Origin: Lachancea dasiensis
Lineage: Eukaryota > Ascomycota > Saccharomycetes > Saccharomycetales > Saccharomycetaceae
Direction: 5' to 3'
Assembly (NCBI GenBank): GCA_900074725.1
Contig: LT598456.1
Location: 255,488-319,487 of the forward strand
DNA: 64,000 bases
In this document: positions 55,507 to 64,000 of the stretch, one piece after another
Position numbering within the stretch: the stretch's first letter is position 1
Layout: the number at the start of each line of letters is the position of its first letter
Made by a program: the position numbers and the translations under genes
The notes under the pieces: generated by a model
The model's input: the letters and a program-made list of their open reading frames with translations, nothing else
What the model was told of the DNA's origin: nothing
Database searches by the model: none

Positions 55507-57168
55507 ATGGGCCAAACAACCTCCGTGGAAAGTAGTAACAAGCCCAAGTTTACTAGTGAAAAAGAAGTTTTGAATTGGTACAACACAAAAGCAATAAAAG
55601 CTGTCACAACCCCAGAGTTGGTTTCATTTCGAGCTAATATTCAGGGAAAGTCTTTAGACGATGCCCTTACTGGGGAGGAATTGATATCTTTGCTAAGACT
55701 GGACAGTTGTAACAAAAATGTTTCAGGACTACTCTTCAGTTTCATCCAAACTCTGGCCAACTTTCCCATGTTAAAGGACTGTTACGAGTATTTAACATAC
55801 GTGGGAGTGCTCAAGAGCTGCGTGCTCTTGAGCAAAGAGCGCTGTTTAAAATTCGTTCACGACAAGTCATACAACCATACGAAACTCATATACATTGCCT
55901 TGTCATTGAATAAAAGCGTCAAGGAACTGTCGGCGACCCCTCTGTCCGATGAGACACTTGACGTCCGGAAGATAGTATCTACGTTCAACGAGGTTTGCGA
56001 GGACGAGCTCTCAGTTTCTGCTGATGTCATGTGGGATTTTGTGACGCTGTTGCTGCGCTTAGCCAAGGCCACTTTGATCAAAAACTGCAAAATCAACAGA
56101 GAAATTTCTGACGACTGGGATTCCTTCAAAATTGCCGCGCTGAATATAGTGAGAAGTATGAATCATGATATTGTAACCTCACAAGATACCGCGACGAACA
56201 CAATTACGTGTGCTCAGTTTCAGGATACAGTTTCATCGGTGTGTCCACGTTTGTTGGTACCGCTAGAGAGCTTAGCGGAGCACGTTTTTTTTCTTGAAAG
56301 AGACCTGGTTGATATTGACGTGCCAAAAATGCTGAACGCGGAATCTAGACTCGTCACAGAAGCACTTTTATCGCAACTGGCCACATTTTGGCCAAGAGAA
56401 ATGATTTTCTCAAGCCTCCGAAAATTATATGCCGGCAGAGAAAGCGGTTATTCCATGAGATCCCTTCAGTCCAAAGCATTCAAGTGGATGGCCCCGTCAA
56501 TTTTGTTCGTCAATGGTATAAGAATCCCGAATGATCAGGAATATGCGACAACAAAAAACCATCGATATCAGAGGTTTCTCGACGATTATCCGAGGCTAAA
56601 AGACGGAGATCAAGAGATTATACCAGCGTTTACCGGTAAGAAGAAAGTAACCTTTGCTATCTATGTCAATGAGCCTTGGAAGGTAACAAATTCTGAAATG
56701 TTTGGAGATACCAAGACCACCATCATACAACTTTCTCCAACTCAAGAGGTCTTTAAAGCCAGCAGGTCTGGAAACATCTACTTCAACACTCTCGGCGGGG
56801 GCCTGGGTATTGGAAGCCCTCAACCGATTGTGAAAAACAATGTGCGAAAGTATCTACCAGGAAATGTTTCACTGACGATTGATTCTAACCTAGAGTTTGG
56901 AGCTTTTAGAAATGTTGGTCGTGGAGGAGTAATGAACCCAGGTATGCTCTCATCCGAGTCAAGCGAGCATAAGTTCCTCATTCAGGACATCGAAGTCTGG
57001 GGATGTGGTGGTGAAAAAGAGCTAGAAGAACAAATAAAGAACTGGGAATGGGAGGAAGCGGAGGCAGCTAGAAGACAGCGGATCAACCTGAAGAGTATAA
57101 ATGATGATAGGGCTTTGCTTGAGTTAGCAGGTTTAGTAGGCCAGAATCAAAGTGGGGGCTCTGTATAA
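55507..57168 (+). CDS. RTC5: Rtc5, TLDc-domain protein linked to V-ATPase disassembly
   Basis: Rtc5 is a TLDc protein that in S. cerevisiae is N-myristoylated, sits on the vacuole and promotes V-ATPase disassembly. The 553-residue product (S. cerevisiae 567) starts at the first ATG with MGQTTSVESS, a good myristoylation context (Gly2, Ser/Thr at 6). The N-terminal helical region is followed by the TLDc domain from about 295, with YSMRSLQSKAFKWMAPSILF, FNTLGGGLGIGSPQPI, FGAFRNVGRGGVMNPGM and the closing EVWGCGGEKELEEQ. It is followed convergently by RIO1 (54 bp), as YOR118W-YOR119C. Confidence 0.94.
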   Translation: MGQTTSVESSNKPKFTSEKEVLNWYNTKAIKAVTTPELVSFRANIQGKSLDDALTGEELISLLRLDSCNKNVSGLLFSFIQTLANFPMLKDCYEYLTYVGVLKSCVLLSKERCLKFVHDKSYNHTKLIYIALSLNKSVKELSATPLSDETLDVRKIVSTFNEVCEDELSVSADVMWDFVTLLLRLAKATLIKNCKINREISDDWDSFKIAALNIVRSMNHDIVTSQDTATNTITCAQFQDTVSSVCPRLLVPLESLAEHVFFLERDLVDIDVPKMLNAESRLVTEALLSQLATFWPREMIFSSLRKLYAGRESGYSMRSLQSKAFKWMAPSILFVNGIRIPNDQEYATTKNHRYQRFLDDYPRLKDGDQEIIPAFTGKKKVTFAIYVNEPWKVTNSEMFGDTKTTIIQLSPTQEVFKASRSGNIYFNTLGGGLGIGSPQPIVKNNVRKYLPGNVSLTIDSNLEFGAFRNVGRGGVMNPGMLSSESSEHKFLIQDIEVWGCGGEKELEEQIKNWEWEEAEAARRQRINLKSINDDRALLELAGLVGQNQSGGSV

Positions 57169-57222
57169 AGAACCTATATAGCTAGCTTCAACTAACGGAT
57201 GAGATGTAACGTTAATATCCAT

Positions 57223-58662
57223 CTACTTCTTGGATTTCGTTTTCTTGACCAGTTTTTTCTTGACGTGCTTTTTCACTTTGGTCTTTCTTCTTTCACGTTT
57301 GGACTCTTTCGCCTCTTCTTTCCGCTGTTTCTTGGAGTCCTTATCTTCGTGTTTTTTACCTTTCAACTCTTTCGTCTTCTCGTAATAGCTTTTTTCAGAA
57401 TCGTCCGAATCACTCTCTTCCTCAATCCCACTGTCCTCATCACTATCGCTGACGTCACCTCCTTCACTATCGGAGGCGCTATCCTCTTCGCCACTAGAGG
57501 AAGAAATTTCGAACTGTTCCGCAGCTGTGAAATTCTTAGCATTCTTTTTGTTGTCACTACTTATGAGACTTTTCAAGAGGTCAAATTTGCCAAGTGTGAA
57601 GCGGTCAAAATCCCGCTCTTCCAAACCGCCCAGGTTTCTCACCAAATGCAGTGACCTGAAAACACCATCCTCAGCCTCATCCTCAGGTGTGCATTTGATC
57701 GGTAGAGTTTTTGCAACATACTCCACTAGATCATCCACAGAGTTATAATCACCGCCAAATTTGTCCAGAGTTTCTGAAATTACAAACTGGAAGATGATTC
57801 GTTCGGGGAAAATGTCAATCGCCATACGTTCAAAATAGCTGTTGATATTTTTGATATCCATTCTCAGAAAATCCAGACTCATTGGGTGCTCCGGCTGCAC
57901 ACTTTGAGACACGTCAATGATGTAGAGCTTCTTTTCGTGGATGATGGCATTGTATTCTGAGAGATCAGCATGCACAAGTTGGCAGTTCTGATACAATAAT
58001 CGAATATAGGCTACCATAGTACAGTAATAAAATGTTATCTCCTCTCCATCTTTGAATGGATAGTCTTTAACTCTTGGTGACGCGAAACCGTCGCCTCTGT
58101 TCAAAAACTCCATAACCAAAACGTTAGACTTTACCTCTATGGGCTCTGGAGCAGGTATCACCTTACTCTGGTGGATCCGCTTGAGGTTTCGAAATTCCTT
58201 TTCAGCCCAAATCTTAATCATTTTTCTGGGGTTATGTTGGGATCTCGAGTTTCTAAACCGAAATTCACCATCCACGTATCGCTCCCGGTCCTTAAAAACC
58301 AAAATCGATGTTTTATATATTTTGATGGCTAGCTCACGTCTACTCTGGTCGTCTCCGTTGCCATAACCTGAAAATGCATGGTATACGTTAGCTTCTTTAC
58401 CCGTACTGAGGCAACCATTCATTTCCGATATTACACCTCGACTGGTGAGGGCATGCAGGAAACGCATAGTTCTAGGATCTAGCACATTTTCCACGGTAGC
58501 TCTATTTGCTTTGTCCTTGCTGGTCTTGGCTTTAGTTAGCGATAGCTCATCAGTCTTGATGTTGTGTGCATGTTTATCAAGCACCTCAGTATTTACATGA
58601 TCTCTGTATGCTTCAAACGTCTCGGAGATACCCAAGTCCCGGAACTGGCTATTCAAACCCAT
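57223..58662 (-). CDS. RIO1: Rio1 atypical protein kinase, late 40S maturation
   Basis: Rio1 acts in final cytoplasmic maturation of 20S to 18S rRNA and in regulation of rDNA and cell cycle. The 479-residue kinase (S. cerevisiae 484) has the RIO fold with nucleotide loop STGKEANVYHA (86-96), Lys114 in LAIKIYK, hinge MEFLNRGDG, catalytic Asp233 in HADLSEYN and metal-binding Asp250 in YIIDVSQSV. The acidic then Lys-rich tail is a nuclear/nucleolar type. It starts at the first ATG. A PAC core lies 45 bp upstream. Confidence 0.97.
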   Translation of the reverse strand: MGLNSQFRDLGISETFEAYRDHVNTEVLDKHAHNIKTDELSLTKAKTSKDKANRATVENVLDPRTMRFLHALTSRGVISEMNGCLSTGKEANVYHAFSGYGNGDDQSRRELAIKIYKTSILVFKDRERYVDGEFRFRNSRSQHNPRKMIKIWAEKEFRNLKRIHQSKVIPAPEPIEVKSNVLVMEFLNRGDGFASPRVKDYPFKDGEEITFYYCTMVAYIRLLYQNCQLVHADLSEYNAIIHEKKLYIIDVSQSVQPEHPMSLDFLRMDIKNINSYFERMAIDIFPERIIFQFVISETLDKFGGDYNSVDDLVEYVAKTLPIKCTPEDEAEDGVFRSLHLVRNLGGLEERDFDRFTLGKFDLLKSLISSDNKKNAKNFTAAEQFEISSSSGEEDSASDSEGGDVSDSDEDSGIEEESDSDDSEKSYYEKTKELKGKKHEDKDSKKQRKEEAKESKRERRKTKVKKHVKKKLVKKTKSKK

Positions 58663-58706
58663 CTTTTGATACTTAATGGACTTGGTAACCTTGTTATGAA
58701 GAGTGA

Positions 58707-58714
58707 GCGATGAG
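58707..58714 (+). promoter_or_regulatory. PAC box before RIO1
   Basis: GCGATGAG in the context GAGCGATGAGCTTGC, 45 bp before the RIO1 ATG in the 194-bp spacer shared with KEI1. Confidence 0.7.
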
Positions 58715-58856
58715 CTTGCGCTTTTCTCTATATAAAATTTATGACTTTATTAGATAGTTTGAAGAATTTCAAGGACTCATCTGAAAATCAAAAAGTATCG
58801 CGTATAGAGCCACCATTACTCTTCAAGCCCCTACTTGACATCCTGCTTCGACAGCC

Positions 58857-59620
58857 ATGGTTCATTTTCCAAAAGTATGTGATCGAATTCCCCATCATTG
58901 ATATGTGGTCCCTCTTATGACGCATGTTAATTTTCTCTGCCAGAGCCTTTTGCCAGAGCCTTTTTGTTAACCGTTCAATTTCGACAGTCGTTTCTAGGCG
59001 CTTTTCCACTGTATATTGGTGTGGAAATAGCTCTCGGTATAACTATCTTCAATAAATGTAGTGGGTTTTACGGAATTTTGGGATTGATAACTGGCCATGA
59101 CCTAGATCTCATGCAGTGGCTGCTTTACGTTGTGTCGATTATTGCTGTTATTGTCTATTCGTTGGCTCTTACTCAAGTTTACAAACCTCAGCTTCTGATG
59201 TATTCGCTGACTGTAGTTGTGTTTACTATTGACACTGCTTTAACCTGTTTTTTTACGCTTTGGTTTAGCGGACAGTGGTTTTCTGCCAAACACCACGAAA
59301 TGACAGACCCAAGCTCACAGACACATCAATCAGGGAGTCCGGAATCCAAGTATGCTAGAGGTGAAAACCTCGCTTCGCAGAGTGCCTCACAAACTGCCGA
59401 GTTTTTCTTTACTATGCTGGTAACGTTGCTGGCGCTGTCTTGGCGGTTTTACTTCAATTTTATTATCCTCGCTTTTGTTCAAAGACTTTTCCGCCACCCC
59501 AAGTACATGGTTGACCTGAATGACGTCGAGCAAGATTTGAAGAATAAGAGCCAGTTGGCTAAATGTTGGTACAAATCAGAGTGCATATGCTACAAATGGT
59601 GTAAGCATTATTTGGCTTGA
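58857..59620 (+). CDS. KEI1: Kei1, regulatory subunit of inositolphosphorylceramide synthase (two exons)
   Basis: Kei1 binds Aur1 in the Golgi and is required for IPC synthase activity; Kex2 cleaves it. Exon 1 is only 18 nt (58857-58874, MVHFPK), interrupted in phase 0 by a 113-nt intron, and exon 2 runs 58988-59620. The joined start MVHFPK-SFLGAFPLY aligns with the S. cerevisiae start ending LPKSFLGFMPLY, where an intron occupies the same region. Without splicing the second exon has no ATG. The 216-residue product (S. cerevisiae 221) has four membrane segments. Recognisable blocks are GITIFNKCSGFYGILGL, CFFTLWFSGQWF and HPKYMVDLNDVEQDLKNKS. Confidence 0.93.
58875..58987 (+). other. Spliceosomal intron of KEI1
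   Basis: 5' splice site GTATGT (58875-58880) and 3' end GACAG (58983-58987). The best branch candidate is TGTTAAC (58965-58971), two changes from TACTAAC, only 16 nt before the 3' end. A near-perfect tandem repeat of TGCCAGAGCCTTTT precedes it. Confidence 0.85.
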
Positions 59621-60667
59621 TTCGGGGAGGACAAGGTTAAAAGAGGAGCCAACTAATTTTGACTTCGCAAGGTTTCTGGGCTTTGGGCTGCTTCTGTGTA
59701 GTACAATGCTCCTAAATTCCACCTAAATAAGGTAAAAATTCAGATGCGGTTTAATTTGAAAGTAATAAGGTCACAGAGAGAGTATCTATCTATGAAATAA
59801 CTAGGCATGTGAAGATACTCGTAGGCGTGTTTGTTTTCCCCACAATGATATCCAAACAATCCAAGGTGGCTCCCAAATGCCACAGTGCCCGAATGTCATG
59901 ATGAATATTGATCAAAAATATCAATTTCATTCATCTCCCGAATGTTCATTGATATTCTTGACTAAAAATGTCAAAAGGTTGATCAGCTCGGTGTCTGTTG
60001 TCCATAATTCCGCGAGTTTGAAGTACACAACAAACTAGAGCTGCTATATCATTACATAGTACCCGAATGATACACGGCATCTCTAAAAAGCCACTTCTAC
60101 AAATTATAAATTAGGTTTCAGTGCTTCTTTCTTTACCAAAAAATGATAGCAGGAAACCAAGCTGTCATTCTTTCGAAGTTAAGCCCGTACCAAATTTGGT
60201 AAAGCCGAAGGCCGGCCGCAGTGAGGGCCCTTTACCATAAAAGTGTTAATGCTGATGTCTAAATATGCGGAAGTGACACATTTGATTAATGAAGGCGCCG
60301 TGATATTTTGTTGAAACAATGTGCTAAATATTGAGGTTGCTTGACAGTCGACCTCAAACTCAGCAGTAGATCCTCATTTTATGAGTAGCGCGGAAGCAAT
60401 TCCAAGAGAGCTACTTCCCTTTTGAAAAGTATTTCCATAGCAGGATGAGGAACAAACTCTAGCAATCATTACTGATACTCTAGGTTTTGTTAGGAATGTT
60501 AAAAAGTCTATGCCGGATTGGTCAAAGGTACGGAATTGCCTGTGGGAACAGTAAAACTTCACCAGGTCCTCTTCGGGCCAACTTAAAACTTCTTAGCTGT
60601 TTATGTTAAGCAAGTATATGCCCCTTTACTTGAAATTGATCCTTTACATATAATTGTTATTGCGCTT
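59621..60667. other. KEI1-XRS2 convergent intergenic region
   Basis: 1047 bp between converging stops. S. cerevisiae has YPR1 (YDR368W) here; I see no remnant. It contains an imperfect direct duplication of about 49 bp (59888 and 59937, both beginning CCCGAATGT), a 14-bp perfect palindrome TACCAAATTTGGTA (60188-60201) and a GC-rich GGCCGGCC patch nearby. There is no supported gene. Confidence 0.45.
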
Positions 60668-63100
60668 TCACTTTCTGGAGCGAAATTGAAACCGAGGCTC
60701 GTCATCACTATCATCATCATCATCATCACTACCATGGCCAAGACGAGCCCGAGCGCCTGAATTCTTTGGCCCGTACTCTCTCCCAAAAGGTAGTAAATCA
60801 TGACCCGTATCCTCCACGTCGGTATATCTTTTCGGTGGCCCTTCTTGGAAGGGCGGCTCTTGCAATTCATCATCAACAATGAAAAGCTCTTGTTTGTTAG
60901 CAGAATGGGAGCTCACATTCCGTTCTCCTTGCGGTTGCTTAATACGCTGACTTGTAAAAGTAAACCGGGGCTCGTCTTCCACCTGCACCCCAAGGTTAGG
61001 TTCAGAGTTTTCGAGAGTACTTGCGTGTATGTTATTTTCTCCATGAATGCCATTTTCTCCATGAATGTTATTTTCTCCATGAATGTTATCATTCTCTGAT
61101 AATTCAAAAGTCTCATCGGCAGGGGGACTTTTGCGCTCTTCATATGGTTGCAAAGAAACATAGTCTCTTGTTATCAGATATGCCTTATTCCGAATCGCAA
61201 GAGCGGCGCTATCTGGGCTAGCTCGAGATGATTGAGAAGGCCACTGCTTGACAAATTTTTTAAAGTTCTTCCGACCGCTCCAAAGCGGGTTACTGCCTGA
61301 ACCTTGAGTCTCTCGAGTTTGTACCATCTTGGTGCTTGGGCGCAGAAGGTTTTTCTTCTCGACGATAGCCAAATTATCAAGTTTTTGGATTGCTTCGTCA
61401 GTAAGCTCCTCGCCGTGCACATCTGCCATTTTTTCTTTAATCCTTCCCACCTCATGAGATTTGGTTTCTTGTATAGCTTTTACAAACGAAGTTGAGCGTG
61501 CTCCATTGCGAAGTGTAATTTTTGAACCTTCACTCAACCTGTTTCCACCTGTCTCAATGGAGGTTATTTCTTCTTCATTTCTGTCACCAGCACTTTCAAG
61601 AAAATGCGATGCTATTGCAGCACTACTGGGAGCTGGGTCTAGCACCGCATGACTTCTTTGATTTCTGTCAATATCCATGTGCGAACGCTTTATGCTAGGA
61701 TTCTCTGCAAAATCTTGCTCCTCGGGAAGGTCCTCAAGAGTTCTTTTTGGGTTAGATGTAATGACACCCACAAGCGGTTGGTTTGTGGTATTTAGGGATG
61801 ACTCATTGGTCGCTATTCGCATCTTCTTTCGTATTGGCTGCTCACCATCTTCCTCCAAGAGCTGCGACTCTTTTTCATCTAAGCTTTTACTGCCTCCTAC
61901 TTCATTAGTTTTTGTGGCTGGTGATTCTTGTAAAGCGGTCGAGCCACCACCAAAGAAGGCTAAACTATTCAGAGGCTGAACTCTAAGCCGGGTATTCCTT
62001 TTGCGCTTCTCTCGAAGACTGATTGATGGCTCGGGAGAGTCTTCTGCGGGCGACGATTGGGTAGCAGTTGGAGCTACAGAACTTGGCTTTCTTTTCAGCA
62101 GCTCCTCCGAAAGTAAGGTTGGCACACAAGTCTTCTGCAATAGTAACGAAATATCATTTTTCAGCACAGCGTTCGTAACATCGTTGATATCATGGATTTT
62201 GAAACCCAACTTTTGAGCGCCCAACTTTAACGATTTTGCTTCTTGAATATCAATATCAGTACTCTCTTGAGATGGAGATCTCAGAGAATTATTATGATTT
62301 ATATGAAATAAGAGCACTATTGTTGTAGATCGCACCTGTTTTTGAATAAAATCAGCTAAATTCAGAACGTTGTCGCACAACCAAAGGGTACCAGACCCAG
62401 CATCAACAATGTGTTTGAATATTGAAAAGGCCTTTCTGCTTGTCACAATGAAACTGATACCGTGAAAGAACGATGGAACAGGCTTGAAACCTGGAAATTG
62501 CGTACTTTTCGAGACAAGCTCGCGCCACTTGAAGTCAAAATCAGTATGAACATGGTCAAATTCCCGAAAAAACTCACCAATAAAGTTTTCTTGTAATATG
62601 GAGATACCACGTAGTAAGGAGAACAAACAGTTGCTGTAATTTTCATGAGGTTCTTTGACAATTTGAGCAGTAGTATTCGGCATCAGGGACTCGGTTGCCT
62701 GGATCCCAAAGAGAGAAAGACCGGCCTTAGTCTCTTCTATAGTATTCAGATTATGGGGAAGTTTCCATAGCGCAAGTTCATTGACTAGTGTAGCATTAAT
62801 AGGCGAAGCTCCCATTGCAAATGAAGCTTCCCTCGTAGAAACCGGAAATTCCACAGTTTGCCCTTGCTTCACGGTATTCCCATCAACTTTAGTCAATTTT
62901 CCAGTATTGGTAACTGAAAGGATACCTTTATTGTTGACTTCGAGCTCGATATGTTTCCGCGATATGCTCTTGTCGTTCTTTATGTTTAGAGGACTTTTGG
63001 TTGACCGTCCGATGTCGTAGCGAATCCCCTCTTTCAAACAGCAGGAGAATTTGACATTCTCTCCATTCTCAGAATTGAAGTCATACCTCAGAATCCACAT
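60668..63100 (-). CDS. XRS2: Xrs2, Nbs1-like subunit of the MRX double-strand break complex
   Basis: Xrs2 brings Mre11-Rad50 into the nucleus and recruits Tel1 and FHA partners at double-strand breaks and telomeres. The start is the first ATG (MWILRYDF), aligned with MWVVRYQN of S. cerevisiae; three codons upstream begin with GTG. The 810-residue protein has an N-terminal FHA domain (about 1-115: YDIGRSTKSPLNIKNDKSIS and RKHIELEV) and a BRCT-like region (about 120-320). A long disordered middle follows, then the Mre11-binding segment RKNFKKFVKQW (about 610), and the acidic-basic C-terminus DDEPRFQFRSRK, equivalent to the Tel1-binding tail. Three IHGEN(N/G) hexapeptide repeats lie at 673-690. 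Confidence 0.93.
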   Translation of the reverse strand: MWILRYDFNSENGENVKFSCCLKEGIRYDIGRSTKSPLNIKNDKSISRKHIELEVNNKGILSVTNTGKLTKVDGNTVKQGQTVEFPVSTREASFAMGASPINATLVNELALWKLPHNLNTIEETKAGLSLFGIQATESLMPNTTAQIVKEPHENYSNCLFSLLRGISILQENFIGEFFREFDHVHTDFDFKWRELVSKSTQFPGFKPVPSFFHGISFIVTSRKAFSIFKHIVDAGSGTLWLCDNVLNLADFIQKQVRSTTIVLLFHINHNNSLRSPSQESTDIDIQEAKSLKLGAQKLGFKIHDINDVTNAVLKNDISLLLQKTCVPTLLSEELLKRKPSSVAPTATQSSPAEDSPEPSISLREKRKRNTRLRVQPLNSLAFFGGGSTALQESPATKTNEVGGSKSLDEKESQLLEEDGEQPIRKKMRIATNESSLNTTNQPLVGVITSNPKRTLEDLPEEQDFAENPSIKRSHMDIDRNQRSHAVLDPAPSSAAIASHFLESAGDRNEEEITSIETGGNRLSEGSKITLRNGARSTSFVKAIQETKSHEVGRIKEKMADVHGEELTDEAIQKLDNLAIVEKKNLLRPSTKMVQTRETQGSGSNPLWSGRKNFKKFVKQWPSQSSRASPDSAALAIRNKAYLITRDYVSLQPYEERKSPPADETFELSENDNIHGENNIHGENGIHGENNIHASTLENSEPNLGVQVEDEPRFTFTSQRIKQPQGERNVSSHSANKQELFIVDDELQEPPFQEGPPKRYTDVEDTGHDLLPFGREYGPKNSGARARLGHGSDDDDDDSDDEPRFQFRSRK
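61031..61084 (-). repeat. Three in-frame 18-bp repeats in XRS2
   Basis: Three tandem 18-nt units encode IHGENN, IHGENG and IHGENN, followed by a decayed IHAST. The units differ at two bases or fewer, so the expansion is recent. It lies between the Mre11- and Tel1-binding segments. Confidence 0.85.
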
Positions 63101-63339
63101 GTATTTCACATACGTGCTTTCTGCCCAAATGTGTGGTAACAGTTTTTAAAGTATATATTTTATTAATGCGCGCCTCATTGATGATACTATGATATAGAAA
63201 AATAGTAGGAAACATGAAAGCCACGAGAGCCCTCGAAAACCTTCAAAGAGTCTTGACTTAGATGGTAGAATATTTAAATTTACTGTCAGAATGCTAATCT
63301 CATATTTTAAGTCCCTTCGAAGGTGGGCTCAGGGTTAAG

Positions 63340-63999
63340 TCAATATAATGACAAAGAAACTCCAAAAGAAAAGCCCGGTTTGGCAATGTCTTGGTTTCTG
63401 TAGCTAAAAGGAATAGCATATGTCAAGTCCATATTGGCCAAACGGCTTTTGTAAAGGAGTGAAATACCAGAACTTGCAGCCCCATAAAAATTGTCAAGTT
63501 TGCCATCAAAGACGTCTCCTCCATTTAAGAAACACTGGAGTCTCAAAGGAGAATCACTGGGCGTATTTGGAAGCTTGAAAGACGAAGCCAAACGTAGCTT
63601 ATAGAAAAAATCACCACCCTGTTGGCCCACAGAATTTCGTTCGAAACCTTTCAAACTCGCAAGTCCTCCGAGATAAAATTTATCCATGTAATGAGTGGTA
63701 CTTGTAGACTGAACTGTCGGGATTATACCCCCAAAGGCAATGTCAAGCGAATTGATAATCCTGTTTTTGAAGATTGGGCGATGTGCCTCAGCCGTAATGG
63801 CAAATTTGTTAAAACTGTGCTCTTGAGATCCTATTGTATCCGATGACTGGCCAAGCTTTTGCGAAATAACATATTCATTGCTGGCCGCTAGTTTTACACC
63901 AAAAGCGGGAAAAAGTCCAAAAAACTTTCGGTTGTCAAATGAAAAGTGTGAAACAAAGCTGCTTTTGGAGAACGGCGACTTAGATTTTTCTGAGCCATT
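63340..63999 (-). CDS. SAM50: Sam50, outer membrane beta-barrel assembly channel (5' part outside window)
   Basis: Sam50 is the Omp85-family core of the SAM complex that inserts beta-barrels into the mitochondrial outer membrane. The visible 219 residues are the C-terminal barrel strands; the frame is open to the right edge, so the POTRA domain and first strands are missing. Family features include YLGGLASLKGFERNSVGQQGG (loop 6 type region with the GF motif), FLNGGDVFDG, and a final strand KPGFSFGVSLSLY that fits the beta-signal. The methionine at 63687 is internal. XRS2-SAM50 adjacency is not found in S. cerevisiae (SAM50 is YNL026W). Confidence 0.9.
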   Translation of the reverse strand, partial: NGSEKSKSPFSKSSFVSHFSFDNRKFFGLFPAFGVKLAASNEYVISQKLGQSSDTIGSQEHSFNKFAITAEAHRPIFKNRIINSLDIAFGGIIPTVQSTSTTHYMDKFYLGGLASLKGFERNSVGQQGGDFFYKLRLASSFKLPNTPSDSPLRLQCFLNGGDVFDGKLDNFYGAASSGISLLYKSRLANMDLTYAIPFSYRNQDIAKPGFSFGVSLSLY

Positions 64000-64000
64000 T

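Noticed and set aside
60170-60240. GAAGTTAAGC and a GC-rich stretch recalling 5S rRNA
   Set aside because: Only a ten-base word matches; the rest of a 5S sequence and its internal control box are missing.

Overview
This window is nuclear DNA from a budding yeast of the Saccharomycetaceae that never passed through the whole-genome duplication (WGD). Genes are compact and almost all unspliced, the one clear intron has yeast splice signals, and nearly every protein is recognisable as the orthologue of a Saccharomyces cerevisiae gene. S. cerevisiae carries these genes on pairs of sister chromosome blocks: YML047-051 with YJR053-055, YDR354-369 with YHR108-113 and then YOR116-119. Here both sisters of each pair are interleaved in one series, which is the pre-duplication order. 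Lachancea, Torulaspora, Zygosaccharomyces or Kluyveromyces are all possible; the sequence alone does not let me choose.

Layout. 1-14.2 kb: GAL80 (cut by the left edge), HIT1, AIM32, RSE1, GSF2, a 57-residue PMP3-type proteolipid, tRNA-Arg(CCT), KCH1/PRM6 and BFA1. 14.8-15.7 kb: an orphan secreted protein with no recognised relative, at a synteny boundary. 16-19 kb: ENP1 and USE1. 19.9-41.2 kb: TRP4, SPC110, CNL1, GGA, EAF1, BCP1, CTM1, ERP5, UBA4, TFC6, APE4 and ESC2. 41.2-43.2 kb: a 2-kb gene-poor gap ending in a tRNA-Lys(CTT). 43.4-63.1 kb: RPO31, SEM1, RPT5, CDC40, a second identical tRNA-Lys(CTT), ESF1, RTC5, RIO1, KEI1 (two exons) and XRS2. The right edge cuts SAM50.

The genes are mostly housekeeping: ribosome biogenesis (ENP1, ESF1, RIO1, BCP1, HIT1), transcription by Pol III (RPO31, TFC6), splicing (RSE1, CDC40), the proteasome (SEM1, RPT5), secretion (USE1, GGA, ERP5, GSF2, KEI1), spindle pole and mitotic exit (SPC110, BFA1) and DNA repair (XRS2, ESC2). 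Several promoters carry matching regulatory words. PAC boxes (GCGATGAG), often with RRPE, precede HIT1, ENP1, ESF1 and RIO1 and, unexpectedly, occur twice before UBA4. PAC-like GATGA arrays lie before BCP1 and RPO31. A perfect PACE box precedes RPT5. TGAAAC pheromone-type sites precede KCH1.

The most notable unexplained items are the orphan secreted protein, a dense hairpin cluster beside tRNA-Arg with two mutually exclusive stems, a second hairpin cluster upstream of GSF2, a four-codon reading frame (stop included) whose stop overlaps the CTM1 start, and the 2-kb gap before RPO31. I see no intact mobile element, CRISPR array or centromere.
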